Assembly: GCF_029433105.1 (NCBI RefSeq)
Contig: NZ_JARNTW010000001.1
Location: 124,001 to 188,000, forward strand
DNA from: Runella sp. MFBS21
GTDB lineage: Bacteria > Bacteroidota > Bacteroidia > Cytophagales > Spirosomataceae
Direction of reading: 5' to 3'
DNA length: 64,000 nt
Position numbers and translations under genes: made by a program. The notes below the pieces were generated by a model. That model had not been told where the DNA came from and made no database searches. It saw only the letters and a program-made list of their open reading frames with translations. Below, one piece after another: positions 44,736 to 52,960 of this stretch. How positions within the stretch are numbered: position 1 is the first letter of the stretch; each line of letters begins with the position of its first letter.

Positions 44736-46043
44736 ATGAAAACCAAAGGAACCAAACGAAACAAAGTCAATATCGTGACACTGGGTTGTAGTAAAAACTT
44801 GGTGGATAGCGAAAATATCTTTACGCAACTCAAAGGTAACGGTTATAACGTGACCCACGAGTCGCAAAAAGACGATGCCAATATCGTGATTGTCAATACG
44901 TGTGGTTTTATCGACAATGCCAAACAAGAGTCGGTGGATACCATTCTGCGCTATGCCGATGCCAAAGAAGCGGGGTTAGTGGATAAAGTATATGTAACGG
45001 GTTGTTTGTCACATCGTTATAAGGACGAATTGGCAGTTGAGATTCCCACAGTAGATGCGTGGTTTGGAACGAATGAACTCCCACGTTTGCTCAAAACCCT
45101 CAAAGCCGACTACAAACAAGAGCTCGTTGGAGAACGTCTATTGACGACGCCCGCGCACTATGCCTACCTCAAAATCGCGGAAGGCTGCGATCGTCCTTGT
45201 AGTTTTTGCGCAATTCCGTTGATGCGCGGCGGCCACGTGTCGCGCTCGATAGATGAGTTGGTGACCGAGGCGAAATCATTGGCGCGCCGTGGCACGAAAG
45301 AGTTGATTTTGATTGCCCAAGATTTGACCTACTACGGGTTGGATATTTACAAAAAACGCAATTTGTCGGAGCTACTCAACCACCTGGCCGATGTAGAAGG
45401 CATTGATTGGATTCGTTTGCAGTACGCATATCCGTCGGGTTTTCCGCTAGATGTGTTGGATGTGATGCGCGAGCGTTCCAACATTTGTAAGTATTTGGAC
45501 ATGCCGCTTCAAAGTGGTAGCACCGAAATGCTGAAACTCATGCGCCGTGGTATCACACGCGAGAAAACCGAAGACCTCATCAAGACCATTCGTGATAAAG
45601 TACCTGGCATTGCGCTGCGTACTACGCTTATTGCAGGACACCCAGGGGAAACGGAAGAAATGTTTGAAGAAACCCTTGAGTTTGTGGAGCGTACCCGTTT
45701 CGATCGATTGGGGGTTTTTGCCTATTCGCACGAAGATCAAACGTACTCGTTTACAATGCCCGACGACGTGCCTGCCGACGTAAAACAACAACGTACCGAC
45801 GACATCATGGCGGTGCAACAAGATATTTCGTGGTCGTTGAACCAAGCTAAAATTGGCAATACGTACAAGGTGTTGTTTGACCGTAAAGAAGGTGGGTATT
45901 TTATTGGTCGTACCGAATTTGATTCCCCCGAAGTGGATAATGAAGTACTGATTTCGGCTGAACAATACGTTCGTTTAGGGGATTTCGCCCAAGTAAAAGT
46001 CAATGATGCCGAGGAGTTTGACTTATATGGGGATTTGGTATAA
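44736..46043 (+). CDS. rimO: Ribosomal protein S12 methylthiotransferase RimO
   Basis: The 435-residue radical-SAM enzyme methylthiolates Asp89 of ribosomal protein S12. The UPF0004 domain holds one iron-sulfur cluster through Cys18, Cys56 and Cys90. The radical-SAM cluster is bound by Cys151, Cys155 and Cys158 (CDRPCSFC). A TRAM domain ends the protein. TLGCSKNLVDSE and CAIPLMRGGHVSR mark RimO rather than MiaB. It ends at a strong hairpin (46076-46116). Confidence 0.95.
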   Translation: MKTKGTKRNKVNIVTLGCSKNLVDSENIFTQLKGNGYNVTHESQKDDANIVIVNTCGFIDNAKQESVDTILRYADAKEAGLVDKVYVTGCLSHRYKDELAVEIPTVDAWFGTNELPRLLKTLKADYKQELVGERLLTTPAHYAYLKIAEGCDRPCSFCAIPLMRGGHVSRSIDELVTEAKSLARRGTKELILIAQDLTYYGLDIYKKRNLSELLNHLADVEGIDWIRLQYAYPSGFPLDVLDVMRERSNICKYLDMPLQSGSTEMLKLMRRGITREKTEDLIKTIRDKVPGIALRTTLIAGHPGETEEMFEETLEFVERTRFDRLGVFAYSHEDQTYSFTMPDDVPADVKQQRTDDIMAVQQDISWSLNQAKIGNTYKVLFDRKEGGYFIGRTEFDSPEVDNEVLISAEQYVRLGDFAQVKVNDAEEFDLYGDLV

Positions 46044-46075
46044 AGAATTTTAATCACAAAGGTCTCAAAGAATAG

Positions 46076-46116
46076 CACCAAGGGGCACAAAGAAATATTT
46101 CTTGTGCCCCTTGGTG
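46076..46116. terminator. Long palindrome between convergent rimO and oxidoreductase genes
   Basis: CACCAAGGGGCACAA pairs with TTGTGCCCCTTGGTG, and GAAAT/ATTTC continues the stem across one bulged A (20 bp in all). It lies between two convergent stops and should act in both directions, though T-runs are weak. Its CACAAAG theme returns at 51145-51183, hinting at a dispersed repeat. Confidence 0.6.
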
Positions 46117-46130
46117 TGTAGAACCAGAAG

Positions 46131-47495
46131 CTACTTCTTCGCTTTTGCGATTTTAAGTGCTTCGGTAGTGGTATAATATTTCGAAATCATATTAGGCACT
46201 TCCCACTCAGGCAATTTGCCCGCTTTCAGAAAATCCATATATTTTTTGGCAACTTGCGAAAAATGCGCTTCGTGGCCGATGTCGTATTTTTTCGGAATCA
46301 CCACTTCCCAACCTTTGTCGTTTTTCTTTAACTCAACGCCCGGATAAGTGGCTTGCACTTTCTTAAAAGCGTCCGCAACGGCTTTTTCATAGGCAGGCGT
46401 GTTGTTGATAGCTTCGATGTACAGTACAGGCTTGAAATTTTGTTCTTTGCCTTGACGAATGATAAGATTTGCCTTACTTCCTTTCATGATTGAGTAATGC
46501 GTATCACCCGTACCTTGTGGAGCCTGAAAATTCCAAATCACCGATGCGCGCGCATGAACACCCTTGAGTGTGTAGTCAATCTGACCATTGGCGTATACTT
46601 CTAGGTTTTTACCTTTTACGTCTTTTTTGAGATAGTCAGGATAAGTGTCGTTTTTGGTAACTAGCTTAAACTGCTCAGGTGTGAGCGTAGTAGGAGTGTG
46701 GGTAGCGTTTATGATTTTTATATCTTTTTGATAATCAAGAGACTGATTAGGAAAACAGCTCCATTGAATCAAATCTACTAAGTGGGTAGTGACGTCCACA
46801 ATGCCTTCTCCTTGCTGCGCTACATCAAAAAACCAACTTGGGCGAATCAACGGCTCGCCTGATACATATTTGAAAAAATGGTGAACGCTTTCTTTGGTCA
46901 CAGCAGGGTCTTGAGGTGTTCCTTTTTGTAGGGTACCAAACAATGCCGGCAGTAAGGCCAATTCGCGTTGAAGGGCGTTACTGATTTCGTAGCGCTCCGT
47001 CATGATATCATATAGCAACACATTGTTTTTCTTGGCCTGCGCAAAAGCCTGTTTCAACAACGTAAATCCAGCGGCATCGATTGCCATAGGCTTATCGGCC
47101 AATACATTCAAGCCCGCATCTACCGATTTTTTAATATAATCTGTCTTTTTTTGATTATTTCCAGCCAATACCACCAAGTTTCCAGCTTTTTCAGAAATCA
47201 TTTTTTGGAAAAAATCAGGACCGGTATAAACCTTTTCATCCCATTTGGTGGGGTCTTCGGGGCGGGTATTGTACTTCTTGATTTTGTCGAGGTAAGCTTC
47301 TACATCAGGGCCTTTGGAGGCATATACATGCACGACAGGGTTGACGTTGTCATAGCGCGTATTTTGAACCAAAGCGGCATGAAAGTGGCCTGGCTCTAAT
47401 ACAATCAAATTAACAGGCTTACTATTTTGTTGTCCCATACTTGGAATCACGACACTACTTGCGGCTAATAAACAACCTAAAATGCGGGTTTTCAT
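46131..47495 (-). CDS. Exported Gfo/Idh/MocA-type oxidoreductase
   Basis: A 454-residue protein with a Sec-type signal peptide (MKTRILGCLLAASSVVIPSMG). The N-terminal Rossmann-like part has LEPGHFHAALVQN in place of GxGxxG and LADKPMA in place of the EKP motif. A C-terminal substrate domain of the Oxidoreduct_C type follows. Family members use bound NAD(P). It is downstream of nagB in the same direction, with 51 bases between them. The odd nucleotide loop suggests a tightly held cofactor or altered chemistry. Substrate unknown; a sugar is likely. Confidence 0.8.
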   Translation of the reverse strand: MKTRILGCLLAASSVVIPSMGQQNSKPVNLIVLEPGHFHAALVQNTRYDNVNPVVHVYASKGPDVEAYLDKIKKYNTRPEDPTKWDEKVYTGPDFFQKMISEKAGNLVVLAGNNQKKTDYIKKSVDAGLNVLADKPMAIDAAGFTLLKQAFAQAKKNNVLLYDIMTERYEISNALQRELALLPALFGTLQKGTPQDPAVTKESVHHFFKYVSGEPLIRPSWFFDVAQQGEGIVDVTTHLVDLIQWSCFPNQSLDYQKDIKIINATHTPTTLTPEQFKLVTKNDTYPDYLKKDVKGKNLEVYANGQIDYTLKGVHARASVIWNFQAPQGTGDTHYSIMKGSKANLIIRQGKEQNFKPVLYIEAINNTPAYEKAVADAFKKVQATYPGVELKKNDKGWEVVIPKKYDIGHEAHFSQVAKKYMDFLKAGKLPEWEVPNMISKYYTTTEALKIAKAKK

Positions 47496-47546
47496 AAAAA
47501 TGTGGGTGTTTTTTAGGGGAATAAGCTAGCTAAGAGACAAATTTAC

Positions 47547-48332
47547 TTACAAACTTACGGCTTCCCTCCATTTTTGGGCGCTATTTTGGTCAATAAACAG
47601 CGTAGCATTAGGGTGCTTACGCAAAATCGTTGAGGGGTATAATTCTTGAATATCATCTATCAAAGTATGATAGATTGCTTCTGCCTTGTGAGCCGCAGGC
47701 ACCATACAAAATACACTTGGGGCTTTGACTAGCGCCGGAATCGTAAGCGTAAGGGCATACTCTGGTACTTGTTCGAGTGTGGCAAAACATCCATCATGCA
47801 CTTGCTGTAGGCGGCTTGTAAGGTCTAGGTCAATTCTTTTTACCAATACAGGGTCGTCAAAAAATGCAACGTGGGGGTCGTTGAAAGCAATATGACAATT
47901 CTCGCCGATACCCATAAATACAATGTCGGTAGGGTACGCCTCCAAGAGTGCCGAATAGCGTTGACATTCTTCGGCGGGGTCAGAGATATTGCCGTTGAGA
48001 TAATAGACGTTTTTAAGAGGTACTTTGTCAAAAAAACGGTCTTTCAAAAAATTCCCAAAACGTTGTGGTGCGTCATCGGCTAAGCCAATGTATTCGTCCA
48101 TATGAAAGGCATTTACCCGTCCCCAATTGATGCCCTCCTGAAGTGACAATGCATCCAAAAACTCATTTTGGGAAGGCGCTGCTGCAAATATGATATTAAC
48201 TACGTCTTGATTTTGGAGTAATTCTTTGATTTTAACGGCGGCCATTTCAGCTGCATTTTGACCCAATTCTTGACGCGTTTCAAAAAGTTTAACGTTGAGT
48301 TGGTCAACGATTGTTTCTTGTAATGGATTCAT
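47547..48332 (-). CDS. nagB: Glucosamine-6-phosphate deaminase-like protein
   Basis: A 261-residue member of the NagB/6-phosphogluconolactonase fold. FHMDEYIGL keeps the catalytic Asp region. The active-site loop reads GIGENCHIAFNDP where E. coli NagB has GVGNDGHIAFNEP: the catalytic His is kept, the first Asp is Asn and the last Glu is Asp. Asn at the first position is common, but the Glu-to-Asp change and the Cys are less usual. The adjacent nagA and permease support conversion of GlcN-6-P to Fru-6-P. Confidence 0.82.
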   Translation of the reverse strand: MNPLQETIVDQLNVKLFETRQELGQNAAEMAAVKIKELLQNQDVVNIIFAAAPSQNEFLDALSLQEGINWGRVNAFHMDEYIGLADDAPQRFGNFLKDRFFDKVPLKNVYYLNGNISDPAEECQRYSALLEAYPTDIVFMGIGENCHIAFNDPHVAFFDDPVLVKRIDLDLTSRLQQVHDGCFATLEQVPEYALTLTIPALVKAPSVFCMVPAAHKAEAIYHTLIDDIQELYPSTILRKHPNATLFIDQNSAQKWREAVSL

Positions 48333-48498
48333 TTTTGAGAATGTTTTATAAAGCTTTTTTCTACCACAACGAAGTGTAGTTAGGATATGTGTATTAGAAT
48401 TCTATTGTGTTCGTGGCGATTAAGTAAGCAAATCTATCGCACCAACCTAAAGGCGTAGGGTTAGAGGAGAACCTTGTTGTTTTATTATATTTTGATTA

Positions 48499-49707
48499 TC
48501 AGATAGTTGACTTTGTCTTGAATCCGACCTGATAATTTGAATAAACCACTCTTCCCTCTACCATCGTCATACTTACCGTGATGTCTTTATCGAAAATCAC
48601 AATGTCGGCATCTTTCCCTTTGGCCAACGAGCCTTTCTTTTCTCCTACACCCATGATACGAGCAGGTGTAGTACTCGCCATTTTGACGGCTTCGAGCAAG
48701 GAAACATCGGCCATAAAGACCATATTTCTGACCAAACGGTCGAAGGTAGCGACACTGCCCGCAAAAGACGTGCGGTCGGGGAGTTTGGCAACCCCGTCTT
48801 CAATAATGACCTTCAGTCCATTTTTGAGTGAACCTAGCGTACTTTCACCCTCTGGCATCCCTGCACCACGCATAGCGTCAGTGATAAGAGCGGTACGGTC
48901 AGCACCTTTGATTTTGTGAACCAATTTGAGAAGAGGAGCTGGCAAATGAATGCCATCGCCGATGATTTCGACATCTAAGTCTAGCAAATAAGCACTTTCA
49001 ATCACTCCTGCATAGCGGAAGGCATTTTTACGAGTTACTCCCGACATAGCCGAATACAGGTGTGTAACGAGCGAATATCCATTTTCATATGCCTCCAGCA
49101 CGTCATCATAAAAGGCATCGGTGTGGGCAATAGCTGCTAAAATTCCTTTTTGACGAAGTCGTTGCCCAAAAGCAATAGCGCCGTCTAGTTCGGGTGCGGC
49201 ACTCCATCGTACAATCGACGACGAATGAGCGAGTATCTCTTCGTATTCGGCAGGGTCAGGATTGCGAATATAGCGCGGGTCTTGCGCCCCTCGCTGACTT
49301 AGGGCAAAATAAGGGCCTTCGAGATGTATCCCCAAAAACGCCGCCCCACTTGTATTCAAGCGATTGGCATTTTCATAGACATCGAGGGTTTGAAGTAAGT
49401 CTTCTTTTTCGGCGGTGAGTGTAGTGGGTACGAGGGCTGTGGTGCCGTATTGGGCATGGAGTTGGGCTATTTTCAAGAAAGCTTCTTCGGTGCCATCCAT
49501 AAAATCGAACCCTCCTCCTCCGTGCACATGAATATCAATAAAACCTGGAGCGATGTATAGCCCTTGGGCGTCTATTTCCTCGGCGTCGGGTACTTCTACG
49601 TTACCTTCGTGAACCCCTAAAATTTTCCCGTCTTCCACAACTACCGTTCCGTTTTTAATGGCGCGGAAAGGAGTAAGAACGGTACCGTTGGTTATCTTTA
49701 TTTTCAT
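48499..49707 (-). CDS. nagA: N-acetylglucosamine-6-phosphate deacetylase
   Basis: A 402-residue metal-dependent amidohydrolase. It shows the metal motif GFIDIHVHGGGGFDFMDG, AIAHTDA and THLYSAMSG, and the ALITDAMRGAGMPEG region with the catalytic Asp. It removes acetate from GlcNAc-6-P, giving the substrate of the next enzyme (nagB, 166 bases downstream). The upstream permease makes a complete GlcNAc import and entry pathway, except that no GlcNAc kinase is seen in the window. Confidence 0.93.
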   Translation of the reverse strand: MKIKITNGTVLTPFRAIKNGTVVVEDGKILGVHEGNVEVPDAEEIDAQGLYIAPGFIDIHVHGGGGFDFMDGTEEAFLKIAQLHAQYGTTALVPTTLTAEKEDLLQTLDVYENANRLNTSGAAFLGIHLEGPYFALSQRGAQDPRYIRNPDPAEYEEILAHSSSIVRWSAAPELDGAIAFGQRLRQKGILAAIAHTDAFYDDVLEAYENGYSLVTHLYSAMSGVTRKNAFRYAGVIESAYLLDLDVEIIGDGIHLPAPLLKLVHKIKGADRTALITDAMRGAGMPEGESTLGSLKNGLKVIIEDGVAKLPDRTSFAGSVATFDRLVRNMVFMADVSLLEAVKMASTTPARIMGVGEKKGSLAKGKDADIVIFDKDITVSMTMVEGRVVYSNYQVGFKTKSTI

Positions 49708-49749
49708 GAAAAATGTCTTCTTTTAGTGCTTCGCTCTAATTACCTTATT

Positions 49750-49784
49750 CAAACCTTCCAAGTTTTCAAAACTTGGAAGGTTTG
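49750..49784. repeat. Perfect 17-bp inverted repeat between permease gene and nagA
   Basis: CAAACCTTCCAAGTTTT is followed after one base by its exact reverse complement. It begins four bases after the permease stop. Sequences of this kind (AACCTTCCAAGTTTT and its mirror) are, as I recall, widespread between genes of Bacteroidota and act as terminators or attenuators. Copy number in this genome cannot be seen here. Confidence 0.6.
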
Positions 49785-49788
49785 AGAA

Positions 49789-51111
49789 CTATAAAGACCA
49801 GCGTTTTACTTTATGGCCGTAAGCGGCATAATACACCAAATACAAATAGCAAGGGAATAATACCCAGTAAGCGGTGCGGACATCATACAAATCGGCAAAA
49901 TATCCGTAAAACAAGGGCATGATGGCATTGCCACAAAGCCCCATAATCAAGATAGAAGCGCCTAGCTTGGTATAACGCCCCAGACCATCAAGTGCTAAGG
50001 GCCAAATACCTGCCCATACCAAGGAATTGGCCAACCCTAACAAGACCACAAACCAAATTGAGAGATCAGCGGTATGACCTAGAAAAGAGACTGTTCCTTT
50101 CGCGAAAATGATGAACAAAGTAAATATCGTGCCCAATACCGTACAAAACCGTAAAGCATTGACTTGGCTAATGAATCGAGGAATAGTAACGATACCGATG
50201 ATATAACCTGCAATCGTACAAGCCAAGGTATAAGAAGGAAATGTTTTGGCTTTGAGCAAGTCAATCCCCATCGAATTGGCATAACCAATGACGGTATCAA
50301 TCGCGATTACTTGAGTACCTACGTGTAGGAAAATGGCCACAGCCCCTAAAATCAAATGTGGAAACTGAAAAATACTGTTTTTGCCCGCATTGGCCGACGC
50401 CACTTCGGGGCTTTCGTGCTCGGTGTTGATTTCGGGCAAAGGCGAACGATAGACCAAATAACCCAGTACAAATAAAAATACGCCTAAAACAGAGTAAGGA
50501 GTAATGACCCGTCTCACCAATTCATCCAAAGCTGCTCCTCGTTCGGCATCACTCATGGTACTAAGTTGGGCAAACAAATCGGTATCGGTAGGTCTTAAAA
50601 TGACCGCTGCAAATACCAATGGCGACAAAATTCCCGCTGCTTTGTTGCAAATCCCCATGATACTTATACGCTGAGCACCACGTTCTTTAGGCCCCAAAAT
50701 CGTAATGTAAGGATTGGCCGCAGTTTGAAGAATAGCCAACCCTATACCAATGGTAAAAAGACCCGCTAAAAAAACGCCGTAGGTGCGCGTCATAGCCGCT
50801 GGTACGAAAATAAACGCCCCCAATGCCATAAACCAAAAACCAAACATCATTCCTTTTTTGAATCCTTGGGTTTTGAGCAAATACGATGCCGGCACCGACA
50901 TGATGAAGTAGGCGATATAAAACGCAAACGCTACCAGATATGCCTGAAAACTCGTAAGCTCACAGGCGATTTTGAAATAAGGAATCAGGATAGAATTGAC
51001 CCAAGAAATAAAACCAAAGATAAAAAACATCAACCCGATGAGGAAGATAGAAACGGTGGTTTCGCGGGGACTTAGGCTGCTTACTTCAACGGCAGCAGTA
51101 GAGGGTTTCAT
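49789..51111 (-). CDS. Sugar MFS permease, NagP/FucP-like
   Basis: A 440-residue major-facilitator protein with 12 helices starting at ATG 51111. Features of the FucP/GluP/NagP subfamily are FFIFGFISWVNSILIPYFK, SVPASYLLKTQGFKKGM, LQTAANPYITILGPKERG and RISIMGICNKAAGIL. A TTG at 51153 would add 14 residues without support. Downstream nagA and nagB suggest that N-acetylglucosamine is the cargo. GlcNAc specificity is inferred. Confidence 0.87.
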   Translation of the reverse strand: MKPSTAAVEVSSLSPRETTVSIFLIGLMFFIFGFISWVNSILIPYFKIACELTSFQAYLVAFAFYIAYFIMSVPASYLLKTQGFKKGMMFGFWFMALGAFIFVPAAMTRTYGVFLAGLFTIGIGLAILQTAANPYITILGPKERGAQRISIMGICNKAAGILSPLVFAAVILRPTDTDLFAQLSTMSDAERGAALDELVRRVITPYSVLGVFLFVLGYLVYRSPLPEINTEHESPEVASANAGKNSIFQFPHLILGAVAIFLHVGTQVIAIDTVIGYANSMGIDLLKAKTFPSYTLACTIAGYIIGIVTIPRFISQVNALRFCTVLGTIFTLFIIFAKGTVSFLGHTADLSIWFVVLLGLANSLVWAGIWPLALDGLGRYTKLGASILIMGLCGNAIMPLFYGYFADLYDVRTAYWVLFPCYLYLVYYAAYGHKVKRWSL

Positions 51112-51144
51112 AGCAAGAAAAGGGGTTTCAGGTTGAATTTGTTT

Positions 51145-51183
51145 GAACCACAAAGAGCCTATAGAATCGCTTCTTTGTGGTTC
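51145..51183. repeat. Palindrome between oxidoreductase gene and permease gene
   Basis: GAACCACAAAG pairs with CTTTGTGGTTC (11 bp), and the loop folds further (AGAGC/GCTTCT with a bulge). No T-run follows. The CACAAAG theme is shared with the hairpin at 46076-46116. It separates the Tat-exported oxidoreductase from the nag genes and may be an attenuator or a dispersed repeat. Confidence 0.5.
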
Positions 51184-51194
51184 TGAAAGAATCG

Positions 51195-52562
51195 CTACAC
51201 GGTAGGCTCCCAGCCTTTTTCGTATTCGCGTTTCCAGAGTTTTTGGGCTTCTTTATTGTTTTTGATATGTCCGTTAGAAGGGTCAATATCAAGGATACTA
51301 TTGGAGCGAATCGCGATATTACCTAGTTGACAAAGTAACGTGCTCTGATGCCCTCCCACAATACCAGAAGCTAAGGTTGACCCTTGTTTGATAGCTGATA
51401 CAAAATTCTGGAAGTGGAATGCATCAAGTGCCTGCGACGGATCCATTTTGTTGCGTGGGTCGATGACCAAATCATTTTTTACATCCTTTACAATCTTATT
51501 GTCTAAATCGTAAATTTTGTAGGCATTGCCACCGCCATATTCTAATGTGCCTTTTTCACCATAAAATGATACTCCTACACTGCTTCCTTCAATGTTGCGG
51601 CTATTGCAACTGCGGCCTTCCCAAGTCATAAACTTATCTTTACCAAACTCTAAGTTAATCACTTGCGTATCGGGAGCTTCCCAGTCATCTTGATAACGAT
51701 AGCGCCCACCCGACGAGGATACTTTGGTTGGGTATTCAACTTGCAACCCCCATCGCATCAAATCAAGCATGTGCGTGCCATTGTTGAGGGCTTCGCCGGT
51801 GCCCCAATGCCAAAACCAGTGCCAGTTATAGTGAATCACATTGTCTTTGTAAGCTCGGCGTGGGGCTGGCCCTTGCCACAGGTCATAATTGAGCCACGAA
51901 GGTACCGCTGCCGCTTTACCGATTCCGATTGAGGCGCGGTTGTTGGTGTACCAGCCTTTGGCGAAATAAGGCCGACCAATCACTCCATCATGTATTTCCT
52001 GAATGGCTTGCTTCACATTAGGCCACGAACGACGCTGATTCCCCATCTGAATCACATTTTTGTATTTGGCGGCTACTGCCATTAGCAATTCACCTTCATT
52101 GGGATTATGACTACATGGTTTTTCAAGATATACGTGTTTGCCTGCTTTCGACGCCAAAATCGCCGCCGGTGCGTGCCAATGGTCAGGAGCTGCCACGATA
52201 AGCCCATCCATGTTTTTGTCTTCCAGCGCTTTGCGAAAATCAGGCGTATCCTTCGGCTTTGAGTTTTGGATAGTCTCTACGGCCTTGATACATTTTTCAG
52301 CAGCACGAGAATCTACATCCGAAATCGTAACTATCTCACAGTTGGGTTGTAATGCAAAATTTTTGGCCAAGGCTAAACCACGGCTATTGACCCCCATTAC
52401 TCCGAGTCTTACTTTTTCGTTGGCTCCTATGATGCGTCCATAGCTTTTCGCACTGACGCCCGGTAAAATTCCACCAACGGTGATGGCGGCCGTTCCGGTC
52501 AAAGTCTTTTTGAGAAAATCGCGTCTCGACGCACTGTTTGAAGAGTTTTCCTGCTTATTCAT
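51195..52562 (-). CDS. Tat-exported Gfo/Idh/MocA oxidoreductase
   Basis: A 455-residue protein with a twin-arginine signal (SASRRDFLKKTLTGTAAITV). The mature part has the Rossmann start KVRLGVMGVNSRGLALAKNF, the GLIVAAPDHWHAPAA loop and YLEKPCSHNPNEGELL with the catalytic EKP-like motif, then the C-terminal substrate domain. Tat export means that the protein folds with its nicotinamide cofactor before leaving the cytoplasm. Such exported members probably oxidise sugars or sugar-like rings. The HiPIP-like gene is next upstream (28 bases). Confidence 0.9.
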   Translation of the reverse strand: MNKQENSSNSASRRDFLKKTLTGTAAITVGGILPGVSAKSYGRIIGANEKVRLGVMGVNSRGLALAKNFALQPNCEIVTISDVDSRAAEKCIKAVETIQNSKPKDTPDFRKALEDKNMDGLIVAAPDHWHAPAAILASKAGKHVYLEKPCSHNPNEGELLMAVAAKYKNVIQMGNQRRSWPNVKQAIQEIHDGVIGRPYFAKGWYTNNRASIGIGKAAAVPSWLNYDLWQGPAPRRAYKDNVIHYNWHWFWHWGTGEALNNGTHMLDLMRWGLQVEYPTKVSSSGGRYRYQDDWEAPDTQVINLEFGKDKFMTWEGRSCNSRNIEGSSVGVSFYGEKGTLEYGGGNAYKIYDLDNKIVKDVKNDLVIDPRNKMDPSQALDAFHFQNFVSAIKQGSTLASGIVGGHQSTLLCQLGNIAIRSNSILDIDPSNGHIKNNKEAQKLWKREYEKGWEPTV

Positions 52563-52590
52563 GCAAAGATTTGTTTTGAAAAAAAGGTTT

Positions 52591-52926
52591 TTATTTGCTT
52601 TGAGGAACCCAATAAGTACAATAGCCCGTAGCCTCTACAGGGCCTTTAAACAGCATACAGCCTCCGCAAGCTTTTTGCTCTTTGGGCGGAAGCCACAAAT
52701 TACAATTGCTGCATTGAGACTCAGCTTGGGGTGACACCGCTACATAGCCTAATTTCTTTCGGGTCTTCAGGTCATTTTCCGATAGTCCCGATAAGTCTTT
52801 ACAAGGGTCAATGTTTACTTTTGAGTTCTTTTCCTCAGAAGTCGATTTTGACTGGCAGCTACTCACCCAAATTCCTAAGGCAGGGATAGTGTAGAGCGTT
52901 TTTTCGATAAAATTCCTTCTTTTCAT
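52591..52926 (-). CDS. HiPIP-like iron-sulfur protein, Tat/lipoprotein signal
   Basis: An 111-residue protein with a twin-arginine start (MKRRNFIEKTLYTIP) and a lipobox (GIWVSSC), so it is probably exported folded and anchored as a lipoprotein. The C-terminal part has four cysteines with high-potential iron-sulfur spacing: CSNCNLW, then GGCMLFKG, then GYCTYW. Such proteins carry one 4Fe-4S cluster and pass single electrons in the periplasm. It lies between the PVC-type dehydrogenase-like gene and a Tat-exported oxidoreductase, so it may accept electrons from that pathway. The exact ligand choice is inferred. Confidence 0.8.
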   Translation of the reverse strand: MKRRNFIEKTLYTIPALGIWVSSCQSKSTSEEKNSKVNIDPCKDLSGLSENDLKTRKKLGYVAVSPQAESQCSNCNLWLPPKEQKACGGCMLFKGPVEATGYCTYWVPQSK

Positions 52927-52960
52927 GTTGATGAATCAGCCTCTTTTAAGTCACCTTATT

